DNA from: Paenibacillus sp. JJ-100 | Lineage (GTDB): Bacteria > Bacillota > Bacilli > Paenibacillales > Paenibacillaceae | Length of the DNA stretch: 64,000 nucleotides | Direction: 5' to 3' | Assembly (NCBI RefSeq): GCF_948329825.1 | Contig: NZ_CAOJCM010000009.1 | Span: 45,797-109,796 of the forward strand | Shown: one piece after another, positions 27,091 through 36,834 of the stretch | How positions within the stretch are numbered: the stretch's first letter is position 1 | Layout of the letters: every line of letters begins with the position of its first letter | Position numbers and translations under genes: made by a program | The notes under the pieces: generated by a model | Told to the model about the DNA's origin: nothing | What the model saw: the letters and a program-made list of their open reading frames with translations, nothing else | Databases searched by the model: none

Positions 27091-29134
27091 ACAACAGGTG
27101 ATGTCCGATCTGATGAATAGCCTGCTCGCAGAGCAGTTGCTTCCACTGCAAGGTCAGGCGTTTGTTGACTTGGCTGCTGCACCTGTAGAGTTCAGGCAGT
27201 ACTACAAGGGAAATGAAGCAGATAGGGAAAAGAGTCGTGAGAAGCATGGTACGTCCCATCTTACACATGATCAAGTTGCTGATGTGCAGAACAATATGGC
27301 GCATAGCTACAATGAGCATTGTTCCAGAGAGGATAAGCCCAGTGATGATAAACTCAGTCGGTATAGCTCCAGTGTAGATAAATCTAATGAGGATCGCTCC
27401 AACAAGTGTAACTCTACGGAGGATAGCTCCAATGAGAATGAGAATAACGTTAGTGAGGATAAATCTACGGCTGCGCTGGATTTCTGTTTGGGTGTGCACA
27501 CCGAGGGTGTATTGTGTCTGGTCGAAAACCGAGTGAGGCAGGGCATTCAGTGGGTTCAAGGATCACCGATCTACCAACAGCATTCGGATGGGAGCTGGAC
27601 GGTGCTGGATACTCCAGCGGAAGTGGCTCGTGCGGTGTTGCAGCAGGCATTATCTGCGGAAGCCTATGCACAGCCTGGTGTGGCAGATTTTCTCGCAAGT
27701 TTGGAGCTGGCTGTAGAGCATTATACACTCGGCTGGGAGCAGATTCAGGCGCTGTCTGCCTACAATCCCAAGTCCTCATATGAATGGTTTGTGAAAAGTG
27801 AGCGCATTGCTGCACTCCGGGATCGCCCGTTCCATCCAACCTCCAAAGCAAAGGTTGGGTTCAGTGCGGAAGACGTCAAGGAATATGCAGCTGAATTCGG
27901 ACAAGCCATCCGGCTGCGCTGGGTGGCAATCCAGCGAAATGCTGTGCAGCAGGGATGTGAAGATGGCCTGTCTATTCTGGATATGCTGTATGATGCTCAG
28001 CGTGAAGAGATTCAGGCCGAATGTGATCGCAGAGGCCTGTCGATGGACGAGTATTTGCCCATGCCGGTGCATCCGTGGCAGCTGGAGCACATCATTCTGC
28101 CGCGTTTTACGAAAGAGATCGTGGAGGGCAGCATTGTGGTGCTGGATGTTCAGATTGGGGACGTATGGGCCACGTCATCTCTGCGGTCGATGGCTCAAAC
28201 CGCCGAGTCTGCGCTCATGCTCAAGCTGCCGGTTAGTGTACTGTCGCTCGGTGCTGCGCGATACCTTCCCGTTGTTAAGCTGCTGAATGGACTGGTGGGC
28301 GAGAAGATGTTAAGGCAGGCTGTGGCTTGTGACGAGACTTTGAAAGACCGAGTGTATATGTGTGAGGAACAAAACTGGTGGGGATACATGCCAGAGTCTA
28401 TGGGACTGTTCGATGATCACCCGCGGCATCTGGCGGCGCAGATTCGTGTCTATCCCGCGGAACTGCTGGACGATGCCTACCGCATTGTTCCGATGGCCGC
28501 ACTCGGCGTCAATTTGGACGGGCATCATTTGTTAAGCGAGATTGTGGGCAGGGATCTAAGTGCAGTCGAAGTGTTGGACTTTTACGGGGCTATAGCTTCT
28601 ACTTTTTATGATATCGTTATGCGTCTGTTCAAAGTGGGTGTGGTGCCGGAGATTCATGGTCAGAACTGCTGTCTGGTGTTAGAGCATCATCAGGTGAAGG
28701 GACTATTGTTCCGGGATCATGACTCTGTGCGTCTGCATCAGCCGTATCTGGATCAGCATGGAATTGCCGATCCGGGGTATCACATCCGTCCGGGGTATGC
28801 GAACAGTCTATATAATGAGACTATTCAGAAGCTGATCTTCTATGTGCAATCTCTAGGGACGCAGGTGAATCTGGCTGCGATCATGGAGGCGATGAGCGAA
28901 GTGTACGACATCCCGGAAACGAAGTTCTGGGAGATCACGGAGCAGGCTTGGCGGGAAGCGCTGCACCAGGTGCAGCTTCCCGAGACGGATCGGGCCACGC
29001 TGGAGCGCGTCATCTTCGAGAGCGAGGCGTGGCCTGTGAAGTTAGTTGTCCGTCCGCTGCTTGAGGCGGATGGTGTGCCTGGCGCGATGCCATCGGGCAA
29101 AGGCCAAGGGTGGAACCCTTTTTACAAAAGATAG
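27050..29134 (+). CDS. IucA/IucC-family NIS siderophore synthetase 3 with low-complexity insert
   Basis: A 694-residue NIS synthetase, the longest of the three. Motifs: FHPTSKAKVGFS, MPVHPWQ, MLKLPVSVLSLGAARYLP, EIHGQNCC and FRDHDS. ATG 27050 is nine bases after ACGGAGG and better placed than ATG 27041. Around residues 80-145 it carries an insert built of S, N, D, E and K with a repeating SS..DKSNED / STEDSSNEN pattern, absent from the other two synthetases. It is the last gene of the operon and takes the role SbnC has in staphyloferrin B, joining the end carboxylate. Which acid it uses is unknown. Confidence 0.87.
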   Translation: MSTLMQRSSRHIAEQQVMSDLMNSLLAEQLLPLQGQAFVDLAAAPVEFRQYYKGNEADREKSREKHGTSHLTHDQVADVQNNMAHSYNEHCSREDKPSDDKLSRYSSSVDKSNEDRSNKCNSTEDSSNENENNVSEDKSTAALDFCLGVHTEGVLCLVENRVRQGIQWVQGSPIYQQHSDGSWTVLDTPAEVARAVLQQALSAEAYAQPGVADFLASLELAVEHYTLGWEQIQALSAYNPKSSYEWFVKSERIAALRDRPFHPTSKAKVGFSAEDVKEYAAEFGQAIRLRWVAIQRNAVQQGCEDGLSILDMLYDAQREEIQAECDRRGLSMDEYLPMPVHPWQLEHIILPRFTKEIVEGSIVVLDVQIGDVWATSSLRSMAQTAESALMLKLPVSVLSLGAARYLPVVKLLNGLVGEKMLRQAVACDETLKDRVYMCEEQNWWGYMPESMGLFDDHPRHLAAQIRVYPAELLDDAYRIVPMAALGVNLDGHHLLSEIVGRDLSAVEVLDFYGAIASTFYDIVMRLFKVGVVPEIHGQNCCLVLEHHQVKGLLFRDHDSVRLHQPYLDQHGIADPGYHIRPGYANSLYNETIQKLIFYVQSLGTQVNLAAIMEAMSEVYDIPETKFWEITEQAWREALHQVQLPETDRATLERVIFESEAWPVKLVVRPLLEADGVPGAMPSGKGQGWNPFYKR

Positions 29135-29167
29135 AGCAGTTGTACCCTGAAAGCTGTACTTGAAGAG

Positions 29168-29195
29168 AAGGTAACCCGTGTTGGGTTGCCTTTTT
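29168..29195 (+). terminator. Terminator of the NIS siderophore operon
   Basis: AAGGTAACCC pairs with GGGTTGCCTT (one G-T pair), loop GTGTT, followed by a T run. It lies 34 bases after the last synthetase gene. Confidence 0.85.
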
Positions 29196-29294
29196 GTTGT
29201 TGGCTTCCTTATATTGGTTCTGTATTCATGAAAACGTTAACTTTTTTTGTGTAATAAATTCGAGTAAAATACGTTACAAAGGGGAGTTGAATGG

Positions 29295-29361
29295 TATAAT
29301 CAGTGCATGATTGATGTTATGCTATGATTTTAATCTTTGTTATCGAAAAGGTTTTCGATAA
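29295..29361 (+). promoter_or_regulatory. Promoter and 22-bp palindromic operator of the GH2 gene
   Basis: A TATAAT box is at 29295-29300, with a weak TTACAA 15 bp before it. At 29340-29361 lies a perfect inverted repeat, TTATCGAAAA and TTTTCGATAA split by GG, downstream of the expected start of transcription. It looks like an operator for a sugar-responsive repressor; no regulator gene is adjacent. Confidence 0.7.
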
Positions 29362-29420
29362 ATGGTGGTCGAAGGACTGATATGCTCAATTATTTCATCC
29401 AGAAGAGAGTGAGAAACGGC

Positions 29421-32400
29421 ATGAATGAGAAAAGACAATTTAATGAAGGCTGGCACTTTGCCAAAAGCGGACTAGGTGTTACAGAGCCAGGAGATCTGAG
29501 CTTTGAACCCGTTGAACTTCCCCATGATTGGTTGATTTACAATACGCTTGATCTATATGAGGACAGCATTGGGTGGTACCGCAAGACGTTTCAATATGTG
29601 AGGGACGAGCAGCAGGTGCTGTTGTGCTTTGACGGGGTCTATATGGATTCGTCCGTATATGTGAATGGGCAGCTCGTTGGTGAATGGAAATATGGATATT
29701 CTGCGTTTGAACATGAGATTAAAAGTGCTCTAGTGGAAGGCGATAACGAAATTCTGGTTAAGGTTGTGCATCAAAGTCCGAACAGTCGGTGGTATTCCGG
29801 GGCGGGAATCTATCGTAATGTGTGGCTCAAAACGAGATGTCGCAACCACATCATTACCGATGGAATCTACGTGGCTATTCAGCAGCATCCGGATGCATGG
29901 CAGGTGGAAGTGGATACAGAGCTGCGCTTGGCGCAGGATCAGCGTGCAGAACTCGTGCATACGATTCTATACCAGGGTCAAGTTGTGGCTTCATCTCAGG
30001 CAGAGGTTTTGGCGAACATCACTGAAGAGGGAATGGAAGAGAACGATGCTGACACAGGTTTAGAAAAAGGTAATGATGTAGAGGCTCTGATAAACAGTCA
30101 GCAGCTCCTAATACAGAGTCCCGACCTGTGGAGCCCGGATACACCGAATTTATATGATCTCGTAACCGAACTCCGCCTGATCTCGGAGGATCAAGCTGAA
30201 GAGGTCATCGAATCTGTACAACAGCGTATCGGATTCAAACATGTGCGAATGGATGCCAGCGAAGGCTTTTATCTGAACGGGGTCAACATGAAAATGAACG
30301 GTGTCTGTGAGCACCATGATCTCGGGGCGTTAGGCGCTGCTTTTAACGAGACGGCACTGAGAAGAAGATTTGTTCTACTGAAAGAGATGGGAGTTAACGC
30401 CATTCGGACAGCACATAACATGCCAGCGAAAGAGTTCATGGAGCTTGCCGATGAGATGGGAATGCTGGTGGTATCGGAAGCCTTTGATATGTGGGAACGG
30501 GCGAAGACGCCGTATGACTATGCCAGGTTTTTCCCCGAGTGGTCGTACAGGGATGTACGAAGCTGGGTGAGACGTGACCGTAATCACGTCAGCCTGGTGA
30601 TGTGGAGCATTGGGAACGAGATCTACGATACCCATGCAGATGAACGCGGGCAGGAAGTAACGCGGATGCTGATGGAGTATGTGCAGGAATTTGATCCAAA
30701 AGGAAATGCACGCGTGACGATCGGCTCCAACTACATGCCTTGGGAAAATGCGCAGAAATGCGCAGATATCGTGAAGCTGGCCGGCTATAATTACGCGGAA
30801 AAATATTATGACCAGCATCATGCGGAGCATCCCGACTGGATCATCTATGGCAGTGAGACTTCTTCGGTCGTGCAGAGCCGGGGCATCTATCACTTTCCGT
30901 ATGAACAACCCGTTCTCGATGACGATGATGAGCAGTGCTCCGCGCTGGGGAACAGCACAACGAGTTGGGGGGCCAAATCGCCGGAATATTGCATTCTGGC
31001 TGAACGGGATCATCCATATTCCTTGGGACAATTCCTCTGGACCGGATTCGATTATATCGGAGAACCTACACCGTATCATACGAAAAATTCGTATTTCGGT
31101 CAGTTAGACACGGCTACGTTTCCGAAAGACTCCTATTATATCTACCAGGCTGCATGGACGGATTATAAGAAAAAACCAATGGTACATCTGTTTCCTTACT
31201 GGGATTTCAGCCCAGGTCAGATCATTGATGTACGTGTATGCAGCAATGCACCCAGAATTGAGTTGCAACTTAATGGCAAGACGATTGGAACGTATGATAT
31301 CGACCATGCTAAGGGTACACAACTGTCTGGCTGGTGGAAAGTGCCGTATGAAGCGGGTGAGCTGAAAGCGATCGCTTATGATGAACACGGTAATGTAATT
31401 GCCACGGATGTACAGCGTTCATTTGGCGATGCGAGCAAGCTTCGGTTACAGTCCGATCGGCAGCAGTTGCGGGCTGACGGGACAGATCTCATTTTTGCAG
31501 AAATTACGGTAGAGGATGAAGCGGGGAATCCGGTTCACAATGCCAATAATCGCGTGCAGGTGAAGGTGTCCGGTGCGGGACGTTTGCTCGGTCTGGATAA
31601 CGGGGACAGCACGGACTATGACCCATACAAAGGGGTAAGCAGAAGGCTATTCAGCGGTAAGCTAATGGCAATTATAGGATCAACGAATGTGTCGGGAGAG
31701 GTTCGGATTGAGGTTTCTTCTGAAGGACTGCAAGGTGCAGCACTTGCTATTGAAGCTGTAGCTGCGAATGAGAAGGCAGAAGTAGAAGGAGTTCGTGTGC
31801 AAGAGCATGTTTTTATGAAAAATGAAGAGCGTCCGGTGTTAACGGGCAGTGCTAACGAGATCCCTTTGCGAAAAATCGAGATCATTAGTGAATCAGGGCA
31901 GCTGCTCGATCCGTCCAACCCCGAACTGGTTGTCACCGCTAAGTTGTATCCAGAGAACACCTCCTATCGGGATCTGGAATGGTCCGCAGTGAATGATGCA
32001 GGCATTGTATCCAATATTGCCAAAGTGGACGTATTAAGTGAAGGAGCGGTAGACGGGGGAAGTACACGAAGCATGAATGATCATCAGCATATGGTAAAAG
32101 TATCTGCCATGGGTGACGGGGCGTTCCGCCTTCGCGCAACCAGTCGTAATGGTACGGACAAAACGAAGCTGATCTCCCAGCTCGAATTCAGAGCCCAAGG
32201 ACTGGGTACAGCCTACAAAGATCCGTATGGCTTTATTACAGGGGGGCTGTACGATTACGCCAAAGGTGACGTTGGTAACGGCAATGAACGAGGGGTAGCC
32301 ACAAGCCGGGACGGCGAGACTCATGTAGGTTTTCGTAACATCGACTTCGGACCGTACGGTTCGGATACGATCACGATTCCCATCTTTGCTTTGTCGAGTG

Positions 32401-32975
32401 AAGATTATTTCATTCAAATCTGGGAAGGTATGCCGGATGAGGAAGGCAGTACGATGATTGCGGATGTCGTATATGACAAGGAATCGATATGGAATGTATA
32501 TCAGGAGGAGACGTATCGTTTATCCAAACGTCTGAAGGGCATCACCTCGATCTGTTTTGTTCTGAAACAGAAGATTCATATTAAAGGATTTTCGTTTGAA
32601 TGTCAGAGCCGGGCCTTTGAACTAAATGCAGCAGCATCCTGCGATCATCTGTATGGGGATTCGTTCACGGTGAGGGAAGATCGTGTGGAGGGCATCGGCA
32701 ATAACGTATCACTGGAGTTCGAGCAGATGGATTTTACAAGTGAAGGTGCGTCGAAGCTGGTGATCTATGGTGCTTCTCCCATTGACAAAAACACGATTCA
32801 TATCCGCTTCTCTGGTGCAGACGGCCAGCATAATCAATTAGTAGAGTTCACCCAGTCGAAAGGGTACGAGGAACGTTCATTTGAACTGGAGCGGGTGAGC
32901 GGAGAGCAGAAGGTAACCTTTATTTTCCTGCCAGGCAGTCAGTTTGATTTTGGCTGGTTCCGGTTCGAGAAATAA
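29421..32975 (+). CDS. GH2-family glycosidase (beta-galactosidase type)
   Basis: An 1184-residue glycoside hydrolase family 2 enzyme without signal peptide. The N-terminal sugar-binding domain starts FNEGWHFAKSG, and the immunoglobulin-like domain and TIM barrel follow. The acid/base is E400 (WSIGNEIYD) and the nucleophile E479 (YGSETSS). After the barrel are DUF4982-type and Big-type domains and a C-terminal carbohydrate-binding-like module (about 970-1184). ATG 29421 gives the usual family start; ATG 29382 (GAAGGACTGAT before it) would add 13 residues and cannot be excluded. Substrate could be a beta-galactoside, glucuronide or plant polysaccharide fragment. It stands alone between two terminators. 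Confidence 0.9.
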   Translation: MNEKRQFNEGWHFAKSGLGVTEPGDLSFEPVELPHDWLIYNTLDLYEDSIGWYRKTFQYVRDEQQVLLCFDGVYMDSSVYVNGQLVGEWKYGYSAFEHEIKSALVEGDNEILVKVVHQSPNSRWYSGAGIYRNVWLKTRCRNHIITDGIYVAIQQHPDAWQVEVDTELRLAQDQRAELVHTILYQGQVVASSQAEVLANITEEGMEENDADTGLEKGNDVEALINSQQLLIQSPDLWSPDTPNLYDLVTELRLISEDQAEEVIESVQQRIGFKHVRMDASEGFYLNGVNMKMNGVCEHHDLGALGAAFNETALRRRFVLLKEMGVNAIRTAHNMPAKEFMELADEMGMLVVSEAFDMWERAKTPYDYARFFPEWSYRDVRSWVRRDRNHVSLVMWSIGNEIYDTHADERGQEVTRMLMEYVQEFDPKGNARVTIGSNYMPWENAQKCADIVKLAGYNYAEKYYDQHHAEHPDWIIYGSETSSVVQSRGIYHFPYEQPVLDDDDEQCSALGNSTTSWGAKSPEYCILAERDHPYSLGQFLWTGFDYIGEPTPYHTKNSYFGQLDTATFPKDSYYIYQAAWTDYKKKPMVHLFPYWDFSPGQIIDVRVCSNAPRIELQLNGKTIGTYDIDHAKGTQLSGWWKVPYEAGELKAIAYDEHGNVIATDVQRSFGDASKLRLQSDRQQLRADGTDLIFAEITVEDEAGNPVHNANNRVQVKVSGAGRLLGLDNGDSTDYDPYKGVSRRLFSGKLMAIIGSTNVSGEVRIEVSSEGLQGAALAIEAVAANEKAEVEGVRVQEHVFMKNEERPVLTGSANEIPLRKIEIISESGQLLDPSNPELVVTAKLYPENTSYRDLEWSAVNDAGIVSNIAKVDVLSEGAVDGGSTRSMNDHQHMVKVSAMGDGAFRLRATSRNGTDKTKLISQLEFRAQGLGTAYKDPYGFITGGLYDYAKGDVGNGNERGVATSRDGETHVGFRNIDFGPYGSDTITIPIFALSSEDYFIQIWEGMPDEEGSTMIADVVYDKESIWNVYQEETYRLSKRLKGITSICFVLKQKIHIKGFSFECQSRAFELNAAASCDHLYGDSFTVREDRVEGIGNNVSLEFEQMDFTSEGASKLVIYGASPIDKNTIHIRFSGADGQHNQLVEFTQSKGYEERSFELERVSGEQKVTFIFLPGSQFDFGWFRFEK

Positions 32976-33014
32976 ACATGTAAGAAATGTATATCATCGT
33001 GTAAAAGATAAATC

Positions 33015-33062
33015 CTCCTCAAATCACGGATGTTGATTCTGCACAGCCATTGATTTGAGGAG
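33015..33062. terminator. Bidirectional terminator between GH2 and RCC1 genes
   Basis: CTCCTCAAATCA pairs perfectly with TGATTTGAGGAG and a T6 run follows on the + strand. It serves the GH2 gene and, read the other way, the RCC1-repeat gene. Confidence 0.85.
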
Positions 33063-33072
33063 TTTTTTCGTT

Positions 33073-34692
33073 TCATTCATCAATCGTCACTCTGGCAGTA
33101 TTGCGTTCCCAGGTCACTTGTAATCCAAGCCCTTGCAGCATTTCATATGGTACTGTAGTAGCCCCGGAATAGTTGCTAATTGGTGCAGGTAGCGGTACAA
33201 GCTGTCCTTCCTGCGGATCAACTGTATTCTTGCTCATGACCGTGTATTGGGATTCATTTGGTTTGATGGTAATGATCCGATCGTTATATTTTAACGTGTA
33301 GTGAGTTATTAGTCCTTCCTCTACATGCACTTCAAATTGTGCTCCAAGAGCTAGAGCTACATCTTTGATAGGGAGTTGGATCGTTTCGGATGTGTCCACC
33401 GCTGGATAGGTTGACTGGAGTAGCTTACCTTTTACATAAATATCTGTTCCGAGTTTGGCCTGAACTGGTGTATAAACCATACCCCCGGCAGACGTAGCAG
33501 GCGCACCGGCTTCCTCATATTTGTCTCCTCCCCATCCCCAGACGATTCCATCAGCGGAAAGTGCGAGACTGTGGTAATGACCCGCAGATACCTCAGCGAT
33601 ATTGGATAATGAGGTTACTTTGCCTTGTTTGCCCGTTGCGGTTCTCCCATAGCTGTATACTTCTCCTGACGTAGTTACCAACAATACATAATTGGAGTTG
33701 GCATCTAATTTTTTTACTTTGAGTTCGTGATGATAGGCAGTTCGTTTACCTTGTGCATTCCGTTTCCAAACCCTGCCTTTGGAATCAAGGAGTAGTAAAT
33801 CTCCGCTGTGATCCGTAATGAAGGAAATGTTGTTCAGACCTGTAATCATCTTGGCATTAGTAGGTTTGCTGTTAGTTTCGCTTGCTTCCTTCCACGTCCA
33901 TACTGTACCGTCTTTCTTCAAAGCATACCCGTCCAGCCCTACAACAAGAGCCGTTTGAATAACGTCATTCAAGCCAGCGATCTGATGCAAAACAGGCTTT
34001 GGTTCAGCTTCTGTACTTGAACGATCTGGGAGCTTCTGGGGTGGATTCTTCCAGGAATGAACCGTTCCGTTTCGAGAGCGGACCAAGGTTGTAAAAGGTC
34101 CCACAGTAAAATCAACAGCATCGTTGATCCCATGAATCTTGCTGGGTGTTCTGCCCGCTCCCCATTGCCAGGCTGTGCCATCTGCTTGGACCGCTACACT
34201 ATAACCTCCGCCTACGGTAGAGATAGCAGTGATATTGGATAGCTGCGGTATACGCACAGGGCTGAAGGTATGGCGGTATCTTACCGTATCGCTGAGCCCA
34301 AGTTCTCCTAGCAGATTACGCCCCCAGGCCCACACTGATCCGTCATTTCTTAGCGCCACCGTATAATAGTATCCGCCTTTTACTTCTGTGTAGTGGAGTT
34401 TCTCAGTCGTATTGGTAGCTGTAGTGGAATCGGAGATAGTGGCTGCTGAAGATACCAAGGTCGCACGATCTGCCAAGTTCCTTGTGGAAGTTCCCCCCTC
34501 ATAGGCTGCATACGTAGTAGTCACCGAAAATAGGTTAGCCATCAACAGGCTTGATACGATGCCAGTAGATACGACGATTTTGGTCAAGCGATGAAGGGAT
34601 TCGTCTTTTGTTCTGCTTCCTGGCTTGAGCTGTGAATTGTTATGGGAGGAATGCTCTGTTGTTACATGATTAGTTTTTTCATTAAGATACAT
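33073..34692 (-). CDS. Secreted RCC1-repeat protein with copper-amine-oxidase-like domain
   Basis: A 539-residue exported protein. A 35-residue cytosolic stretch precedes a hydrophobic segment (about 36-60) that ends near TTTYAAYEG, so it is a long signal peptide or an N-terminal anchor. RCC1 propeller blades follow, marked by YYTVALRNDGSVWAWGRN, YSVAVQADGTAWQWG, YALKKDGTVWTW and HSLALSADGIVWGWG. The last 110 residues resemble the copper amine oxidase N-terminal domain common at the ends of Paenibacillus surface proteins (IQLPIKDVALALGAQF ... VTWERNTARVTID). The start follows AAGAGGCGAT. Probably a wall- or membrane-associated binding protein; the ligand is unknown. Confidence 0.85.
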   Translation of the reverse strand: MYLNEKTNHVTTEHSSHNNSQLKPGSRTKDESLHRLTKIVVSTGIVSSLLMANLFSVTTTYAAYEGGTSTRNLADRATLVSSAATISDSTTATNTTEKLHYTEVKGGYYYTVALRNDGSVWAWGRNLLGELGLSDTVRYRHTFSPVRIPQLSNITAISTVGGGYSVAVQADGTAWQWGAGRTPSKIHGINDAVDFTVGPFTTLVRSRNGTVHSWKNPPQKLPDRSSTEAEPKPVLHQIAGLNDVIQTALVVGLDGYALKKDGTVWTWKEASETNSKPTNAKMITGLNNISFITDHSGDLLLLDSKGRVWKRNAQGKRTAYHHELKVKKLDANSNYVLLVTTSGEVYSYGRTATGKQGKVTSLSNIAEVSAGHYHSLALSADGIVWGWGGDKYEEAGAPATSAGGMVYTPVQAKLGTDIYVKGKLLQSTYPAVDTSETIQLPIKDVALALGAQFEVHVEEGLITHYTLKYNDRIITIKPNESQYTVMSKNTVDPQEGQLVPLPAPISNYSGATTVPYEMLQGLGLQVTWERNTARVTIDE

Positions 34693-34975
34693 GGGATCGC
34701 CTCTTTTTAACGGTATTGAGGAGCATGAAGTGCTGTTGAATTAAACGCAAGGTTTCGGATTAAGGTTACGGAGTTAGAGCATTTTTCATAAAAATAGATA
34801 ATCTTTCGTATTACTAGGAAACCATTCAAAAAACGTAACACAGCCTCTACCAGGCGCGTTTTACATATGAGGCGATTTCGATAGGTAAATATGTTTGCTT
34901 ATGCTGTTTATCTCTACAGTACGTAACAAGATGGATTTCAAACGAATATATGTGAACAAGAGGTGGATGAAAGCT

Positions 34976-35179
34976 ATGAAAAATAGAAACTTAACAGGTA
35001 TTGTAGTGGCCATAGTCTATTGTGTTGTTCTTTATGTTTTTTTAACTGATGCACCCCCTGGTGAAGCTCCAAATAATCCGCTATGGGTATATTCATTGTT
35101 TCCACTTGGAGTTGTTGTAATTACGGCTCTTTTTGATTTCGTGATCAAGTTCGATTTCTTCAGAAAAAAGAAGAAGTAG
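34976..35179 (+). CDS. Small membrane protein
   Basis: A 67-residue protein with two predicted membrane helices (about GIVVAIVYCVVLYVFL and the stretch YSLFPLGVVVITALF), joined by a short proline-rich loop and ending in a lysine run. ATG 34976 follows AGGTGG; an earlier in-frame ATG at 34895 lacks a ribosome site. No family was recognised. The 283 bases before it hold nothing else that I can support. Confidence 0.6.
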   Translation: MKNRNLTGIVVAIVYCVVLYVFLTDAPPGEAPNNPLWVYSLFPLGVVVITALFDFVIKFDFFRKKKK

Positions 35180-35210
35180 TAGAAAAAGTAAGAATGAATG
35201 GAGGATAAAA

Positions 35211-35297
35211 ATGATAAAATCGGAGGACCGCCAAGTTTATTTTGTTATAAAACAAGGAACATTTCCAAATCAAACTCGGCGACCTCTCCCCAATTGA
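35211..35297 (+). CDS. Possible 28-residue peptide gene
   Basis: An ATG with a strong ribosome site (GGAGGATAAAA) opens a 28-codon frame beginning MIKSEDRQVYFV. It could be a real small protein or the start of a truncated gene. There is no homology I can see. Confidence 0.3.
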   Translation: MIKSEDRQVYFVIKQGTFPNQTRRPLPN

Positions 35298-35436
35298 AAA
35301 GTCGAAACTTAATAAAATTCACCTCTTCTATCCATTTACTTCCTTTAGTAGTTGACCAATGGTTGATTTTTGCATAATATTAGTAATATATAGGTGTGTA
35401 ATGATAATTTGTGGTTTTTTCCTGGGGGTGTGTGTA

Positions 35437-36834
35437 TTGGATTCTGGAAACTCTATACGATCTACACTAATAGAGTATATGAAGCAACATAATATCTTAC
35501 ATTCGCAATTTGCGGATATCGCAGGAATTAACTCAGGCACACTTAGTCGGATATTACAAGGGAATAAGCCTATTTCAATGAGTCAGTTGGTCGCTATCAC
35601 GGCGGCGATGGGATTACCTGAAGACTACTTTTTTGATGATTACTTAGAAGAATGCTTTTCTATTGTCTCTATTCGGCGTATCCGGCCGTTTATTATGCGC
35701 TGTGCTGAATTGAATCGTTTAGATTGTATTCAAAAAACGGTTAATCGGCTGTTAGATGATCTTTCGTACATTGCAGTACTCTTTGAGATTGCAGAAGAAT
35801 TGTACGAAGAGAATAAGTATGCAGCAGCTAGAATTTTATACATCTGTGTGAGTGAATCGGAGAAAATGCAGCACTCTGAACGGTTGGCTATGTGTCAGTA
35901 CCGTTTATTTTTGATTGATTTAGGCGAAAATCTTCAATCGAATCTGCGGGCAGCCACACAATTTGAGCTATATTTGAATCGACTGGATGAAGCGGTTCAG
36001 ATCGAGGCGCTACAGCAACTCATGCACGTATACGGTACAGTACATGAGTGGGCTAAAGTGGATGCGTTAGCTGAAGAAATGCACCGGCTCGCAACCATTC
36101 AATATGAGTTACAAAGCCGATCTGAGCGACCAACGGATGAACAAACACGGACAAAACGACCGCTTTATTACTACATTCTTTATGCATATTTGGGGCGTGC
36201 TAAAGCCAGTGAAGAATGTCGTGATTACGAAAGAGCATTACAATTTGTCTCCTTGTATTCTAGTGGAGGCACATGGATTCGGGAGAAAGACGAAGAAGCC
36301 ATTCAGATCATCACTCAATTCTCTGAATGGGCGGTAGCCAATACCTATCTCTATCGTTTAATGTCCGGTGACGTGGATGTGTTGAATGAGTATGCGGATT
36401 ACATAGCGTCCTATGAGAATGAAATATTTATTGCGGTAAGTCGAATGGTCCAAGCGGCCAATACATATGATCTGAATATTGATCGTATCCTGGAACGCTT
36501 TAAAGAATATATTCCACTTCAATCAGATATAACGGAATTAGTTGACTACGAGGTACGTATTTTAAAAGAGAGTTATATCCAGTTTCTCAGCGATCTTGCA
36601 GTGTATCGGTTGAACACAAGTAAGGATGCAAATACTGCAATACATCTTATTCTCCAATCTTTGAAGTTATCGCTTACAATGAATAGTGAAACCAATATCA
36701 TCACTTGTTTGACGTTGTTTGAGAAGTACAGGGATTTTGCTGATCTCGAAGCACGAGAGGAATTCAAAAAACTATCAAGTGAGGTGCACCAATCTAATGC
36801 GAAAAAAGATGTCATACTTCTTGGTTCTCTGTAG
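35437..36834 (+). CDS. XRE/TPR transcription regulator, putative RRNPP peptide receptor
   Basis: A 465-residue protein. The XRE helix-turn-helix is at the N-terminus (LHSQFADIAGINSGTLSRIL, then GNKPISMSQLVAI). The remaining 400 residues are helical with TPR-like pairs such as YEENKYAAARILYICVSES and ECRDYERALQFVSLY. This HTH plus long TPR layout is that of NprR, PlcR, AimR and Rgg-type receptors that bind small secreted peptides. TTG 35437 was chosen because TGGGGGTG lies eight bases before it; the frame continues upstream into a hydrophobic stretch that is unlikely to be coding. A 33-codon exported peptide gene starts inside its 3' end, the classical cognate-signal arrangement. Confidence 0.75.
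   Translation: MDSGNSIRSTLIEYMKQHNILHSQFADIAGINSGTLSRILQGNKPISMSQLVAITAAMGLPEDYFFDDYLEECFSIVSIRRIRPFIMRCAELNRLDCIQKTVNRLLDDLSYIAVLFEIAEELYEENKYAAARILYICVSESEKMQHSERLAMCQYRLFLIDLGENLQSNLRAATQFELYLNRLDEAVQIEALQQLMHVYGTVHEWAKVDALAEEMHRLATIQYELQSRSERPTDEQTRTKRPLYYYILYAYLGRAKASEECRDYERALQFVSLYSSGGTWIREKDEEAIQIITQFSEWAVANTYLYRLMSGDVDVLNEYADYIASYENEIFIAVSRMVQAANTYDLNIDRILERFKEYIPLQSDITELVDYEVRILKESYIQFLSDLAVYRLNTSKDANTAIHLILQSLKLSLTMNSETNIITCLTLFEKYRDFADLEAREEFKKLSSEVHQSNAKKDVILLGSL

Noticed and set aside
36104..36337. Second small frame inside the TPR receptor gene as an alternative peptide gene
   Set aside because: No export signal and no terminator after it; it is a shadow of the receptor gene.
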